Shown here piece after piece: positions 9,222-17,610 of a stretch of 64,000 nt of DNA. The stretch comes from Cyanobacteria bacterium REEB67. GTDB lineage: Bacteria > Cyanobacteriota > Vampirovibrionia > Obscuribacterales > Obscuribacteraceae. The notes below the pieces were generated by a model. It saw nothing but the letters and a program-made list of their open reading frames with translations, did no database searches and had not been told where the DNA came from. Location of the stretch: assembly GCA_018971775.1 (NCBI GenBank), contig JAGXAB010000028.1:1-64000 (forward strand), given 5' to 3'. The number at the start of each line of letters is the position of its first letter. Position 1 is the stretch's first letter. The position numbers and the translations under genes were made by a program.

Positions 9222-10334
9222 TTCACCATCCGTCTTTCGCGAAAAGTACTTTTGCTTGTCACGGTGCCGGTCTTAAGCGAACTGGCTCTCGCCGCTACCC
9301 TGGTAAAACTTCAAAATGAGGCGCGCGCCGACCGCCACAGAGCCGATGTCTCGCGCGAGATGGTCGGCTTACTGAACACCGCCATGACTGCACATCTCGA
9401 ACGCACTCAACTGCTTTATCTTTCAACGGCGGGCGGATTGAACATTTCCCCCAAGAAACTAAGCGAACTGGCCAACAAATCAGCCAGAGCCATCGAAAAA
9501 GCGGAAGGACTGGCTCTCGCCAATCCTCAGGAATGCGCACTATTTATCAGAATCAACAAACTGCTGCGCTCAGTAGTTACCGGTGTTACCCGGGTCAACA
9601 ATAGCTATGTCGCAGGCGACAAGATGCAGGCCGCACATGACTGGACCAGCATGCAAAATCGCATCGATGAACTGATGGACCTGAGCGATCAGCTATGACT
9701 CGAACAGAGCAAATTCCATATAAGCAGCGAAACGGCCCTGAAAGCTAAAGAAAAAGCGACCACGGAACTCATTTATGCGTCTGTGTTTTTCAGCATACTG
9801 ACAGCCTTTGGTCTTGTCGCTTTTTTCAATCGCAGCACAGCCGATCGACTAAACGTGATTATGGAAAACACCAGTCGGATCGCGGCGGGAAAGCCACCGC
9901 TGAACTTTCTCGGTGGCGATGACGAGCTGACTCGCATCGACAGGCTTTATCGTCAAATGTATCAAGACCTAATCACACTGCGCGAAAAAGAACGAGCGAT
10001 GCTGGACAACGCCGCCGAGCTGATTTGCTCGATCGACACGAATCTGCGCATTTCGGATATCAATCTTTCGGCCGAGAAAATCCTTTCAACAAATCCGCAA
10101 GAGCTAGTAGGCAGACGCGTCCTCGATTTAATCGACGCAAGCAGCAAAGATAAGGCCAGCAAGAAACTCGAGCAAGCTTTCGACAAACTCTCAGAAGAGA
10201 CACCGTCGACCGAGACAGTGGCGTTTCGGTTATCCGTAACGTACACGGTCGCGGCTACAGGCTTTTTGTGGAATAGCGGAGACTCGGCGGCGCTCAAATT
10301 CGGCTATCAGTACAGAGTCATAGAGCCGGAGTGA
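9222..10334 (+). pseudogene. Broken membrane sensor (histidine-kinase-type N-terminus)
   Basis: Two open stretches in the same frame (to 9698 and from about 9699 on) are separated only by one TGA at 9696-9698. Read through, they give TIRLSRKVLLLVTVPVLSEL (first membrane segment), a periplasmic helical region of about 145 residues, a second membrane segment (VFFSILTAFGLVAFF), a HAMP-like segment with an acidic GGDDELTRID, then a PAS-like domain (AMLDNAAELICSIDTNLRIS). The protein stops at 10334 before any DHp or ATPase domain. No ATG sits at the natural N-terminus. In-frame stop, missing start and missing kinase core indicate a decayed sensor histidine kinase gene. Confidence 0.7.
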
Positions 10335-10377
10335 GCAAGCTTTCTCGGAGTTTTTATCGAATATTAGTCTATTTAAT

Positions 10378-10407
10378 CGAGAGTCTTCCGAATTCGGAAG
10401 ACTCTCG
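10378..10407. repeat. Palindromic repeat copy 3, terminator-like
   Basis: A 30-bp perfect palindrome extending the common core by CGAGA/TCTCG. It is followed by TCTTTTT, so on the plus strand it resembles an intrinsic terminator after the broken sensor gene. The tight AATT loop is not typical, so the role is uncertain. Confidence 0.85.
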
Positions 10408-10530
10408 TCTTTTTAAAGGTGACCAAAACGCGGCTTATAAGCCAAAAGTCGCTCACTGAAAAACAAAAAACAATTCTTTTTGAACCATCTTCGGTGCCAA
10501 GGCGTTTCTTTGAATAAAGGAGATGCTGCT

Positions 10531-11838
10531 ATGGAAATGAATTTCGACGATGACTTCAGTGACGATGACTTGAACGACGACCCAATTAATGCAGAGCAAA
10601 TGTTCGAGAAAAGTTTAGACCATACCCCCGAATTGGTAAATTTGAGAAGGCTCTTGAGGATGGCGCTAAAACTCATCGACAGAAAGTTTCCGCAGGAATC
10701 CGACTGCCGCAATGAACTTTACCGCCGTCGCTGCATCAAAGAGGAGCCTTGCTGCAAAAAGTGCGGCAGCCGAAATTTCAAGCGGCAGCCAGGTTCGTTA
10801 TCAGGAAAATGCTTGTCTTGCAAGACTGTGCAGAGCCTGACGATTGGCACGCCCTTTTACAAACTGAAAGAGCCTCGCGCATTCTTGAGCATGATGATTT
10901 TGCTGGAAGAAGGATTCGCGTTCAATAGCACTCAATTCGCCAACGAACGCGGCATAGCCGAAAGCTCCAGCTGGGCGATGCGCCTAAAAATCAACATGGC
11001 TATAGCAGACAGAATGGAATATCAGGACAACATTGCCGAAGTTAGTTCAGCGGAATTCGAATCCGTCATAACTCGCCGAAGCAGAGTAACCCCAGCCAAC
11101 GCACACCCAACGGCCGAAGAAGAGGCAATGCGTGAGGCATGCTCTTCTAAAGATGCGGAGGAAGCCGCCGAAAATTTCGATACAAATGAGACTGGCCCCA
11201 AAAGCGAAGCAACAGCTAATAGCCAGGCAAATGCGCCCACTGGCGAAGCAGATACCAATACAAATCTGCAGCTCTTAGATAATTCACAAACACTGGAAGG
11301 ACTGCAAAGAAAAATATATGACACACTCTCGGATACTCCCCAGTCCTGTGAAAATCTGATTGATTTACTTGACGTATCAAGCCAGGAATTATTCTCAGCA
11401 CTGACTATGCTTGAACTGGAAGGACTGATTTTAAGGCTTGCAGGGGGTCGCTATATACGCGATGGCTCAGACGAAAAGAAGCATCCCGAACAACAACAGC
11501 AACCGCAGAAAAAACTCGCCCCGATTCAAAAGCGCCGAACGCACCTGCCGTCGCTTTCGCGACAGGAAGGACTGGTTGTCGCTCGCAGCAACGATTTCAC
11601 AGAACTGACTGAAGAAGCCATCGATTACATACGTACTGTTTTCCAGGGAGTGTCGCGCAAATATCTGCAGCTCTATCTAGCAGATTTCTGGCGAGTCAAA
11701 GCACACAGAGCAGGCAAAATACCATTCTCGATTTTCGATGTTTGCTGCCAGGCCCTGGACACCAGCACAACGGCGCTCAAAGCATTTGTATCACCTTTGC
11801 TTGTAAAAATTATTTCCACTCCAGCACCTGCTTCCTAG
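10531..11838 (+). CDS. IS1595-type zinc ribbon fused to DprA-type winged helix
   Basis: About 435 residues. An acidic N-terminus (FDDDFSDDDLNDD) precedes a zinc ribbon, C75-x2-C78 and C94-x2-C97. The following SLTIGTPFYKLKEP...FLSMMILLEEG...STQFANERGIAESSSWAM pattern matches the N-terminal DNA-binding region of IS1595-family transposases. No DDE catalytic domain follows. Instead there is a disordered Glu/Ala linker (about 185-245), then residues about 250-307 read like the C-terminal winged helix of DprA (CENLIDLLDVSSQELFSALT, LELEGLILRLAGGRYI). A Gln-rich linker and a helical C-terminus complete it. It is probably a domesticated DNA-binding regulator, not a transposase. AGGAG lies eight bases before the ATG. 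Confidence 0.7.
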   Translation: MEMNFDDDFSDDDLNDDPINAEQMFEKSLDHTPELVNLRRLLRMALKLIDRKFPQESDCRNELYRRRCIKEEPCCKKCGSRNFKRQPGSLSGKCLSCKTVQSLTIGTPFYKLKEPRAFLSMMILLEEGFAFNSTQFANERGIAESSSWAMRLKINMAIADRMEYQDNIAEVSSAEFESVITRRSRVTPANAHPTAEEEAMREACSSKDAEEAAENFDTNETGPKSEATANSQANAPTGEADTNTNLQLLDNSQTLEGLQRKIYDTLSDTPQSCENLIDLLDVSSQELFSALTMLELEGLILRLAGGRYIRDGSDEKKHPEQQQQPQKKLAPIQKRRTHLPSLSRQEGLVVARSNDFTELTEEAIDYIRTVFQGVSRKYLQLYLADFWRVKAHRAGKIPFSIFDVCCQALDTSTTALKAFVSPLLVKIISTPAPAS

Positions 11839-12148
11839 CCAGCAAATATCATTTCCAGTCAGGTTTTTGCTATTTAGTGGCATTGATATTTTTTGCAATT
11901 ACCTTCCTCTAGAAGCGCGAACAGGCATCTAGGGGCGATTGTGCACCACCGCATCCGGAATTGTCATCGGACCGGCCAACGGATCGGGCAATCAATAGGT
12001 AAGCGGCTAGGGCTTTGAAACCAGGCTGAAAAGAAACAGAGTCATCCGAATTCGGAAGTCTCGTTTATGCCAATATTCGTCACGCGCTGAATCAACTACG
12101 TGCACAAGCTAAGCAAATGATACTACGAAGTAGCGTAGAAAGCCAGCA
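11839..12148. other. Intergenic region with a degenerate palindrome copy
   Basis: No convincing gene. It holds a T-rich stretch after the zinc-ribbon protein and palindrome copy 4 at 12039-12062. Both flanking genes point into it, so it is a convergent end region. Confidence 0.6.
12039..12062. repeat. Palindromic repeat copy 4 (degenerate)
   Basis: Matches the 24-bp repeat except for single substitutions in each arm (GAGTCATCC on the left, GGAAGTCTC on the right). The CCGAATTCGG centre is intact. The substitutions are not complementary, so the arms pair less well than in the other copies. Confidence 0.8.
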
Positions 12149-12214
12149 AAAAAAAATTTCCACTGGAAAATCCCCGGAGCAAGCCAATCATAGAGATTGG
12201 GTGCTCCGGGAATT
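12149..12214 (-). terminator. Terminator region of the exonuclease gene
   Basis: On the minus strand, just after the exonuclease stop at 12231, a long hairpin (outer CCCGGAGC/GCTCCGGG, inner CCAATC/GATTGG) spans about 12174-12213. A short hairpin TTTCC-AGT-GGAAA followed by a run of nine T comes next. The second hairpin with its T-run is a plausible intrinsic terminator. Confidence 0.6.
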
Positions 12215-12230
12215 TGGAAATCACTAGACG

Positions 12231-12833
12231 CTATTCCCCAGTTTCAAGGTCCTGCTTGGCCTGGATAGAGAGAAGATTTTCGCGCCCATTACGCAGCAAA
12301 GCCAGCAGTACGCGAGCGATGTTGAAGCTGTCGGCACCGGCTCGATGCTGAATGCCTTCGAACGTCATCCCCAGCTTGGTCAGCATTTGCACCAGACCGA
12401 GGTTTTGTCGCTGTCCCGTGACGATGCTGAACAGCGTGGCGACGTTCATGTGATCGTCGCCGAATGGATATTCGACATTCATCAGTTGGCATTGTTCTCG
12501 CACGCTTTTCACGTCTCCGTTCGAATCAGTGACCAATAAACGGCTTTGCGAGCCATGCTTGACACTCAACCGACGACAAGCCTCGGCGAAGGATACTCCC
12601 TGCCTGGCCAGCTTGGCTGCAGTCCAACCGGTAAGTTCGGTACAAAATGGGCTGACACTGGACATTACGGGTTTGACCGGAATGCTGTAGGTGCGAACCA
12701 CCTGCAGGTGATGCAAATCGATTGTCGTGATGCCGACTTCGATGATTTCCTGCTTCTCACCTTCGGGAAAAACGCCGTCGGCATAGCAGGTCAACTCGGT
12801 GTCGAGCACGTTGACCATATTGAAGTTTTTCAT
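12231..12833 (-). CDS. DnaQ-like 3'-5' exonuclease (DEDDh)
   Basis: 200 residues with the RNase T/DnaQ exonuclease pattern: D11-T-E13 (Exo I), LLVTDSNGDVKSVREQC (Exo II region, the usual Asp before the helix), and HRAGADSFNIARV near residue 163 (Exo III, His then Asp five residues on, the DEDDh form). The enzyme should use two metal ions to remove nucleotides from a 3' end. The target, DNA proofreading or small RNA trimming, cannot be told. AGGAGGT stands just before the ATG. It is the last gene of a minus-strand run, 55 bases after the ceramidase-like gene. Confidence 0.8.
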   Translation of the reverse strand: MKNFNMVNVLDTELTCYADGVFPEGEKQEIIEVGITTIDLHHLQVVRTYSIPVKPVMSSVSPFCTELTGWTAAKLARQGVSFAEACRRLSVKHGSQSRLLVTDSNGDVKSVREQCQLMNVEYPFGDDHMNVATLFSIVTGQRQNLGLVQMLTKLGMTFEGIQHRAGADSFNIARVLLALLRNGRENLLSIQAKQDLETGE

Positions 12834-12888
12834 TCAGACCTCCTCTGCCTGAGGGTTCAATGTGAGAAACAGGAGGCTGCGAGCCCGG

Positions 12889-13680
12889 TCAGCTGGCAAC
12901 AAGAACACGCTTGCGAAGCATTCTCACCAGCCAGTAGATCGACAGACCGCACAGCACATGCTTGATCGTATGTCCGCTCACATGGCCATTGGTAGCGATA
13001 AAGACTTGCAGATCAAGTGCCTCGAAAATCTTGGCCAGGATATACCAGCCCATCGAGATTACCAGATCCGACTGTCTCGTGTACCGACTCGGGAAGATGA
13101 ACATGATAAGCGGTGTAGCCACCATCGGAAAGAACTGGACGATGGCATAAAAACGCAGATCACCGGCCCCGAGACGCTCAGAAAGCGCCCAACCGATGAC
13201 GCTTGTAACTCCGAGCAAAACGAGCGGGACAGTCAGCAGTTTGGCCGCAGCCAGAGAGATGCGCTCGGTTATTACAGCCGAGAAAAGCCCCATAAACATT
13301 ATGGCCATGGGCAGGCGGTCCCAAATCAAACGCTCATTGTTCGGTTGCCAGTGATAATAAGCCGAGCCGACCGCTATCAAAGTCGCCCCGATGAAGACGA
13401 CCAGATAGGGCCACCATTCGGCCGGAGTGGCGAAATGCTCCGTGGTCTTCCGCGCGGCCGGGCTGGCCATAAAGCCAAGCCCGAGCGCACCGGCAATCAG
13501 AATCGCCAGATTGGAGACGACGTTGCCAAAATTGCTCACTCCGCACAGAGAGCGGCTATCGGCAAAGTAGTGATAGCTCAAGGATTGAGCGATTGGGGGC
13601 ACCAGGAGAACGAGCGAGAACGTGACAATGAAGAACGACAGCAGGATAACAACAGCGCTTTCGCGCTTGATTGGACTCAT
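12889..13680 (-). CDS. Alkaline-ceramidase-like membrane hydrolase
   Basis: 263 residues with about seven hydrophobic segments. It carries the CREST/alkaline ceramidase zinc-site pattern: S106-x3-H110 (GSAYYH), D121 eleven residues later, and a C-terminal HxxxH (HTIKH). The S-H-D spacing equals that of the human enzymes (S77, H81, D92). Such enzymes are zinc-dependent amidases of ceramides in the membrane. Whether this bacterium makes sphingolipids is unknown, and other CREST members hydrolyse other lipids. AAGGAG precedes the ATG. It sits between the exonuclease and cytidine deaminase genes. Confidence 0.7.
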   Translation of the reverse strand: MSPIKRESAVVILLSFFIVTFSLVLLVPPIAQSLSYHYFADSRSLCGVSNFGNVVSNLAILIAGALGLGFMASPAARKTTEHFATPAEWWPYLVVFIGATLIAVGSAYYHWQPNNERLIWDRLPMAIMFMGLFSAVITERISLAAAKLLTVPLVLLGVTSVIGWALSERLGAGDLRFYAIVQFFPMVATPLIMFIFPSRYTRQSDLVISMGWYILAKIFEALDLQVFIATNGHVSGHTIKHVLCGLSIYWLVRMLRKRVLVAS

Positions 13681-13708
13681 CTGAGCTCCTTGTGAGGTGA
13701 GCTGACTT

Positions 13709-14578
13709 TCAGAGAGATTCCGGCCCGAACGAGTCAGGAAGAAGCCTGATCAGATCCGTGACCAGCATGCGCGAATCGTCGATCAGGATGATGTCCGGGT
13801 TTTTGCCGAATTCGCGCAGCACCTGCAAAACCTCGCCATCGATCGGATTGTGGCTGTGCACGTCGGAGACTGTGACGCTGAGCAGCGGTGAGACCGTATA
13901 GCCCGCCGTACGCGCCGCGTACATGGCAACATTCTCAGCGGCGATCGAACCGCCGTAAGAGGCATTGTCACAAGCCATGCCGGAGAAATTTTTGAAGGAT
14001 CCTGCGGCGTTGGCGGCCCTGAAAATAGCACCGCGGGGATTTTTCGAATAAGGCACATAAGAACGCGCCTTCAGCTCAAGCAGACGCTGGACGCGCGCGG
14101 CGTCCGTTCGCGGCAAGTCGCTGAGAGGCAAAACCAATCCCGTGGCGGCCGGGAGTAGATCGCCGACGGTGCCCAGCTGGACATTTTTGTCGTGGTCGAC
14201 GACGCAGAGCAGCGTGGCATCGAGACCGAATTGCGTCAGAAATTGACGGCACAGACCGCAAGGCGAGCCGCCGGGAATCTTTCGACAGACGACGGCGACA
14301 GCACTGAACCTTGTGTAGCCCTCGGCCACCGCAGTCGTACCGGCATTGCGTTCGGCGCAAATCGTTGCCGGGAAAAAGTTGTTCTCGACATTGCAACCGT
14401 GAAAAACCTTGGTTTCGCCGGCAGCGTTCTCCGCGAGAATGGCGCTTCCCACCGGAAAGTTGGATTGGAAACAGAAGGCCCGATGGGAGACATCCCAGGC
14501 CGTCGTGACGAGGTGCTGAGACAGCGAGTCGAGCGAGCCGAAACGAACGTGCTCACCGAGAGGACGATTTTCATTCAT
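13709..14578 (-). CDS. cdd: Two-domain cytidine deaminase
   Basis: 289 residues. It hydrolyses cytidine or deoxycytidine to uridine in pyrimidine salvage. The N-terminal domain has C74-A-E76 (zinc ligand and catalytic Glu, within ATICAERNAG) and P-C107-G-L-C110 as further zinc ligands. The C-terminal domain repeats the fold without the zinc site (SYGGSIAAENVAMYAARTAGY), as in the long dimeric E. coli enzyme. E. coli has His-Ala-Glu and two cysteines, whereas this protein uses three cysteines like the short tetrameric enzymes. It lies 28 bases before the ceramidase-like gene. Confidence 0.85.
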   Translation of the reverse strand: MNENRPLGEHVRFGSLDSLSQHLVTTAWDVSHRAFCFQSNFPVGSAILAENAAGETKVFHGCNVENNFFPATICAERNAGTTAVAEGYTRFSAVAVVCRKIPGGSPCGLCRQFLTQFGLDATLLCVVDHDKNVQLGTVGDLLPAATGLVLPLSDLPRTDAARVQRLLELKARSYVPYSKNPRGAIFRAANAAGSFKNFSGMACDNASYGGSIAAENVAMYAARTAGYTVSPLLSVTVSDVHSHNPIDGEVLQVLREFGKNPDIILIDDSRMLVTDLIRLLPDSFGPESL

Positions 14579-14602
14579 GTTTAGTTTCCCGTAGACGGCC
14601 TG

Positions 14603-14623
14603 GAGTGCTCCGCTGGAGCACTC
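14603..14623. repeat. Perfect intergenic hairpin
   Basis: GAGTGCTCC-GCT-GGAGCACTC, a nine-pair stem with a three-base loop, between the DUF2252 gene (upstream on the minus strand) and cdd. No T-run follows on either strand. It could stabilise or process the transcript between the two genes. Confidence 0.7.
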
Positions 14624-14680
14624 TCAAACGGCCTCGTTAAAGGGTGGAAGGACAGAGCTGATTAAAGAGCCTCACCGAAC

Positions 14681-15781
14681 TCAGGGCTTGAACAACTTGA
14701 AATCTTTGACCGTTGCATCGTACATCTGCGTTGCAGCGTCCACCAACCAGCCCTTGGGGCGCTTGGCGAGGTCACGAAGAACATCTTCGCAGATTTTCTC
14801 ATTGCCCAGGTGCACGTTGGCCGTTTCCTGCCCCATCGAGGAGATGAGGATTTCTTCGTCACGAGCTACCGGCAAATCACTCAGTTCGACGCGAGCGCAA
14901 TCGGGAGCGAGCCGCCGTCGAATCCACTGACCATGCACACCGTAGAACGGGTCCAAAGAGCGCTTGCTGTGCATGACCAGGTCGCCGAGATGCACGACGC
15001 CAGGCTTGCTAACTTCCTCGGGATGAGCCCAGCCCCAAGCGGAGGTCAGCGCGTTCTTGCATTCGCGCGCAATCAAACCGCCGCGATACTGAGTGAGAGC
15101 GAGATAGCGCTCGCGCCCGAGAGAACCGACGCCGGCGGTGCGATGGTAGAAGTGCAGGTCCATATCCGGCTCAGGACAGATCGAAAGCAGAGCTTCCAGC
15201 GCCTCTTTCGGGACATTGGTGCGACTTTGCGACTGCCGAGAGAGATTTTTGTAAAAACGCGCTGGATTTTTCAGACGAGCCCTGGCCATCTTGCCCAGTT
15301 CTTGATGATCCTCGGCGAGAACGATGGGAGCGCCGCCGTCAGCGAGCGTTTCGGTGTAGTTACGGACGAGCACTTTGCATACATCGCGAGCTTCCAGACT
15401 GAGACGCTGCTCTTTGATGGCGAACAGAGCACTCGTAGCCAGCCGGACCAGATCGACGGTATAGGGCATGGGAAAGACTTCATCGAAGTCATTCACACCC
15501 CAGACCAGACGGCCCTCATGATCACGCCAGGTACCGAAGTTTTCGATGTGTAAGTCGCCAACGGCAAGGAGAACAGGGCTTTCGGTAAGCGCTGGAAGAA
15601 TGAGCGGGTAGATTTGCGCCCATCGAAAAAAAGAGCCGCGCAAGAATATAAACGGGCTCGAAGCCATGAGCTCGTGCTTACGCTGGAGATCTTTGGCAAC
15701 GACAGTAACCTGCGTTTTGAGCCAGGCTTCAAACTTTTTGTTCGCGGTGTTCACGGGCATAGCCAGTTTGAGGGGATTCAT
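14681..15781 (-). CDS. DUF2252 family protein
   Basis: About 366 residues. It has the DUF2252 signature: SPFIFLRGSFFRWAQ, VGDLHIENFGTW and VWGVNDFDE, which resemble the catalytic and metal-binding segments of kinase-like phosphotransferases. The family is uncharacterised, so no substrate is given. The frame runs back to 15910, but ATG at 15781 (MNPLKLAMPV) has GGAG eight bases upstream and gives the usual family length. It is followed on the same strand by cdd across a hairpin. Confidence 0.75.
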   Translation of the reverse strand: MNPLKLAMPVNTANKKFEAWLKTQVTVVAKDLQRKHELMASSPFIFLRGSFFRWAQIYPLILPALTESPVLLAVGDLHIENFGTWRDHEGRLVWGVNDFDEVFPMPYTVDLVRLATSALFAIKEQRLSLEARDVCKVLVRNYTETLADGGAPIVLAEDHQELGKMARARLKNPARFYKNLSRQSQSRTNVPKEALEALLSICPEPDMDLHFYHRTAGVGSLGRERYLALTQYRGGLIARECKNALTSAWGWAHPEEVSKPGVVHLGDLVMHSKRSLDPFYGVHGQWIRRRLAPDCARVELSDLPVARDEEILISSMGQETANVHLGNEKICEDVLRDLAKRPKGWLVDAATQMYDATVKDFKLFKP

Positions 15782-16237
15782 ATCATAGACTCCTGTAAGG
15801 GTTGCTGGCAAAAGAAGGACAGCTAGAGACCGGAACCTCATCCAAGGACCGCGTCGAGAAGTTGCTCGTGCATGCTCCCGATCCCGCGTGGGAAGGAAGG
15901 TGACGCGCAAGCTAGGGTGCTGTAAGGGCCGGGAATTAAAAACTCAGAGAAGATGAAAAGTGGAAGATACCGCCAACTTAGTCTTGAGGCGCGCGACTAG
16001 TAAAGAGAAGCAATATTAAAGTGCTCAAATAGAAGTAACAGCTATGGTTTCAAAGCTCAGACAAGAAGGACCGGCAGGCTAATAGCTAACTCAGATCCCG
16101 CTCTAGCGCAGCTCACGTGACATCAACCTTTTCGTAATCTTGTGGGGCAAAAATTGCACATCCAGGCAAAGAAAAATTCGGGTGTCAACTATAAATAATA
16201 ATAGTTTTGAGCGAAAAAATAATCGGCCAAAAAGGAA
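15782..16237. other. Non-coding stretch before the palindrome
   Basis: No open frame with a credible start or ribosome site. It should contain the promoter of the DUF2252 gene. AT content rises between about 15940 and 16220 compared with the genes on both sides. No RNA gene was recognised. Confidence 0.5.
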
Positions 16238-16285
16238 CCTGCAGCTAAAGAGTCTTCCGAATTCGGAAGACTCTTTAGCTGCAGG
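16238..16285. repeat. 48-bp perfect palindrome containing repeat copy 5
   Basis: The common core is extended on each side by CTGCAGCTAAAGA and its complement, giving 24 paired positions with no mismatch around 16261.5. The inner 24 bp equal copy 1. Such a long perfect palindrome would extrude readily as a cruciform or hairpin. Confidence 0.9.
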
Positions 16286-16286
16286 A

Positions 16287-16310
16287 GAGTCAACCGAATT
16301 CGGAAGACTC
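16287..16310. repeat. Palindromic repeat copy 6 (arm mismatches)
   Basis: Follows the 48-bp palindrome directly. The centre CCGAATTCGG and the outer GAGTC/GACTC are kept, but TT in the left arm is AA, so two pairs are lost. It forms a tandem pair with copy 5, as copies 1 and 2 do. Confidence 0.85.
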
Positions 16311-16435
16311 TTTCAAAACTGGACGCCTCCCCGGGCCCTTCCGAACTGCGACGGCCGCGGAAATATCCGTCCGGGCAATCCGAAAGGGCAGACACATTTC
16401 TCCTATTTTGCAGCTGGAGCCGCTCGCAGTCAATA

Positions 16436-17146
16436 TCAGAACCAACGCAGTTTCATTTGCACCGTACCGCAGCGTTTGGCGCCGGGGACGACTGGCGCAG
16501 GGGCAATCACCAGCCAACCGCGCAGCTGCAGCATGAGCAGAGCCTGATCGACAATGACCTGGTCGGGCATGTGCTCCACCCAGATCGGCACCAGTCGGCT
16601 GCTGTCACCGCTGAGTGGGTGGCTTTCGAAAGCGTCTTCGAGCCAGAAGCACAGATTCCGAGCCAGGGGTTCGATGGCATTGGCCAGGGCGGCGTCGTTT
16701 ACCGCACCGTTGCGGCCATGGAAGGCGAGAACATTGTTGCCGTCGAAGGTGTGGCGAGCAGCGTTCTCGGCCATGGCAGCCAGAGCGCTTGCGCGCAGGC
16801 GAACGGCGGGGCTGGCAGCGGCCGTGAGCTGTTGACCGTCACGACCCGGGGCAAAACCATTGCTGGAAGCAGCAATGCTGCTCGCCGACGTGTCCGGAGC
16901 GGCAGGGCGGTGCAACTGATCCCAGCGATCGTAATCGCAGACCGACTGACGCGAAGAGGGCGCAGCTGCGCCGGTCCGGGTCTGAGCTAAAGCACCGCCG
17001 CCAAAATTTGACGCAGTGCGCATCGCCGTGCCAGCAGGCATGTCGGGATTGGAAAAGGCGAGGCTGAGATGCCCCTGACGCGGAGCCGAGATCTGGCAGT
17101 CCGGGGTGCTGACGACAGTGAAGGGATGCTGATTACGGTTGGACAT
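16436..17146 (-). CDS. Hypothetical protein
   Basis: About 236 residues, unrecognised. The first 100 are rich in Ala, Ser, Thr and Pro and look disordered. The rest looks folded (LAAMAENAARHTFDGNNVLA, VPIWVEHMPDQVIVDQALLM, RGWLVIAPAP). No signal peptide or membrane segment. AAGGTG lies before the second ATG (17146, MSNRNQ), which is chosen over 17155. It is 98 bases downstream of the small membrane protein gene on the same strand. Confidence 0.6.
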   Translation of the reverse strand: MSNRNQHPFTVVSTPDCQISAPRQGHLSLAFSNPDMPAGTAMRTASNFGGGALAQTRTGAAAPSSRQSVCDYDRWDQLHRPAAPDTSASSIAASSNGFAPGRDGQQLTAAASPAVRLRASALAAMAENAARHTFDGNNVLAFHGRNGAVNDAALANAIEPLARNLCFWLEDAFESHPLSGDSSRLVPIWVEHMPDQVIVDQALLMLQLRGWLVIAPAPVVPGAKRCGTVQMKLRWF

Positions 17147-17244
17147 GATGAACACCTTTCTAGCGGTTAGCAGTCGAAAGAGGGAGAGATGAGATGGGAG
17201 TCAACTCAAAACACGCGAGCACGAGATTGCAGAGGGAGGCACGC

Positions 17245-17610
17245 TCAGCACTCGGGAGCGGGGTCGTCAACGTCACTATAAGCATATTCGCCCGGGAAGA
17301 AGAGGAAAGTGAGCAAGGCGACGACGCAAAGAACGGCACAGAAACCGAGCATGAAGACGAAGGCCGAGGCCAGACCGCTCGTCCAGAGCGCCGCGATGGA
17401 AAGAACGGGGCCGGCGACGATGCCGGTTTTGAAAGCACGCAACTGGGCTAAACCTTCGCTGATCGAGAGGAAAGCGCGAGCGAAGGTGATGAAAACGCAC
17501 ATCAGGGAAAAAATCACGCCGCAGGTGGCGACGATGATCAAAGCGAGGCCGAGGACGCCGAGGCCGACGTGCGACACGAGAGAGAGCAAAGAAGCGAAGA
17601 GATAGGACAT
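17245..17610 (-). CDS. Small multi-pass membrane protein
   Basis: 121 residues with three or four hydrophobic segments (LLSLVSHVGLGVLGLALIIV, GVIFSLMCVFITFARAFL, GIVAGPVLSIAALW, FVFMLGFCAVLCVVALLTFL) and an acidic C-terminus (SDVDDPAPEC). No family recognised. AGGCAG is found before the ATG. It is likely the first gene of a short minus-strand pair with the protein at 16436. Confidence 0.6.
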   Translation of the reverse strand: MSYLFASLLSLVSHVGLGVLGLALIIVATCGVIFSLMCVFITFARAFLSISEGLAQLRAFKTGIVAGPVLSIAALWTSGLASAFVFMLGFCAVLCVVALLTFLFFPGEYAYSDVDDPAPEC

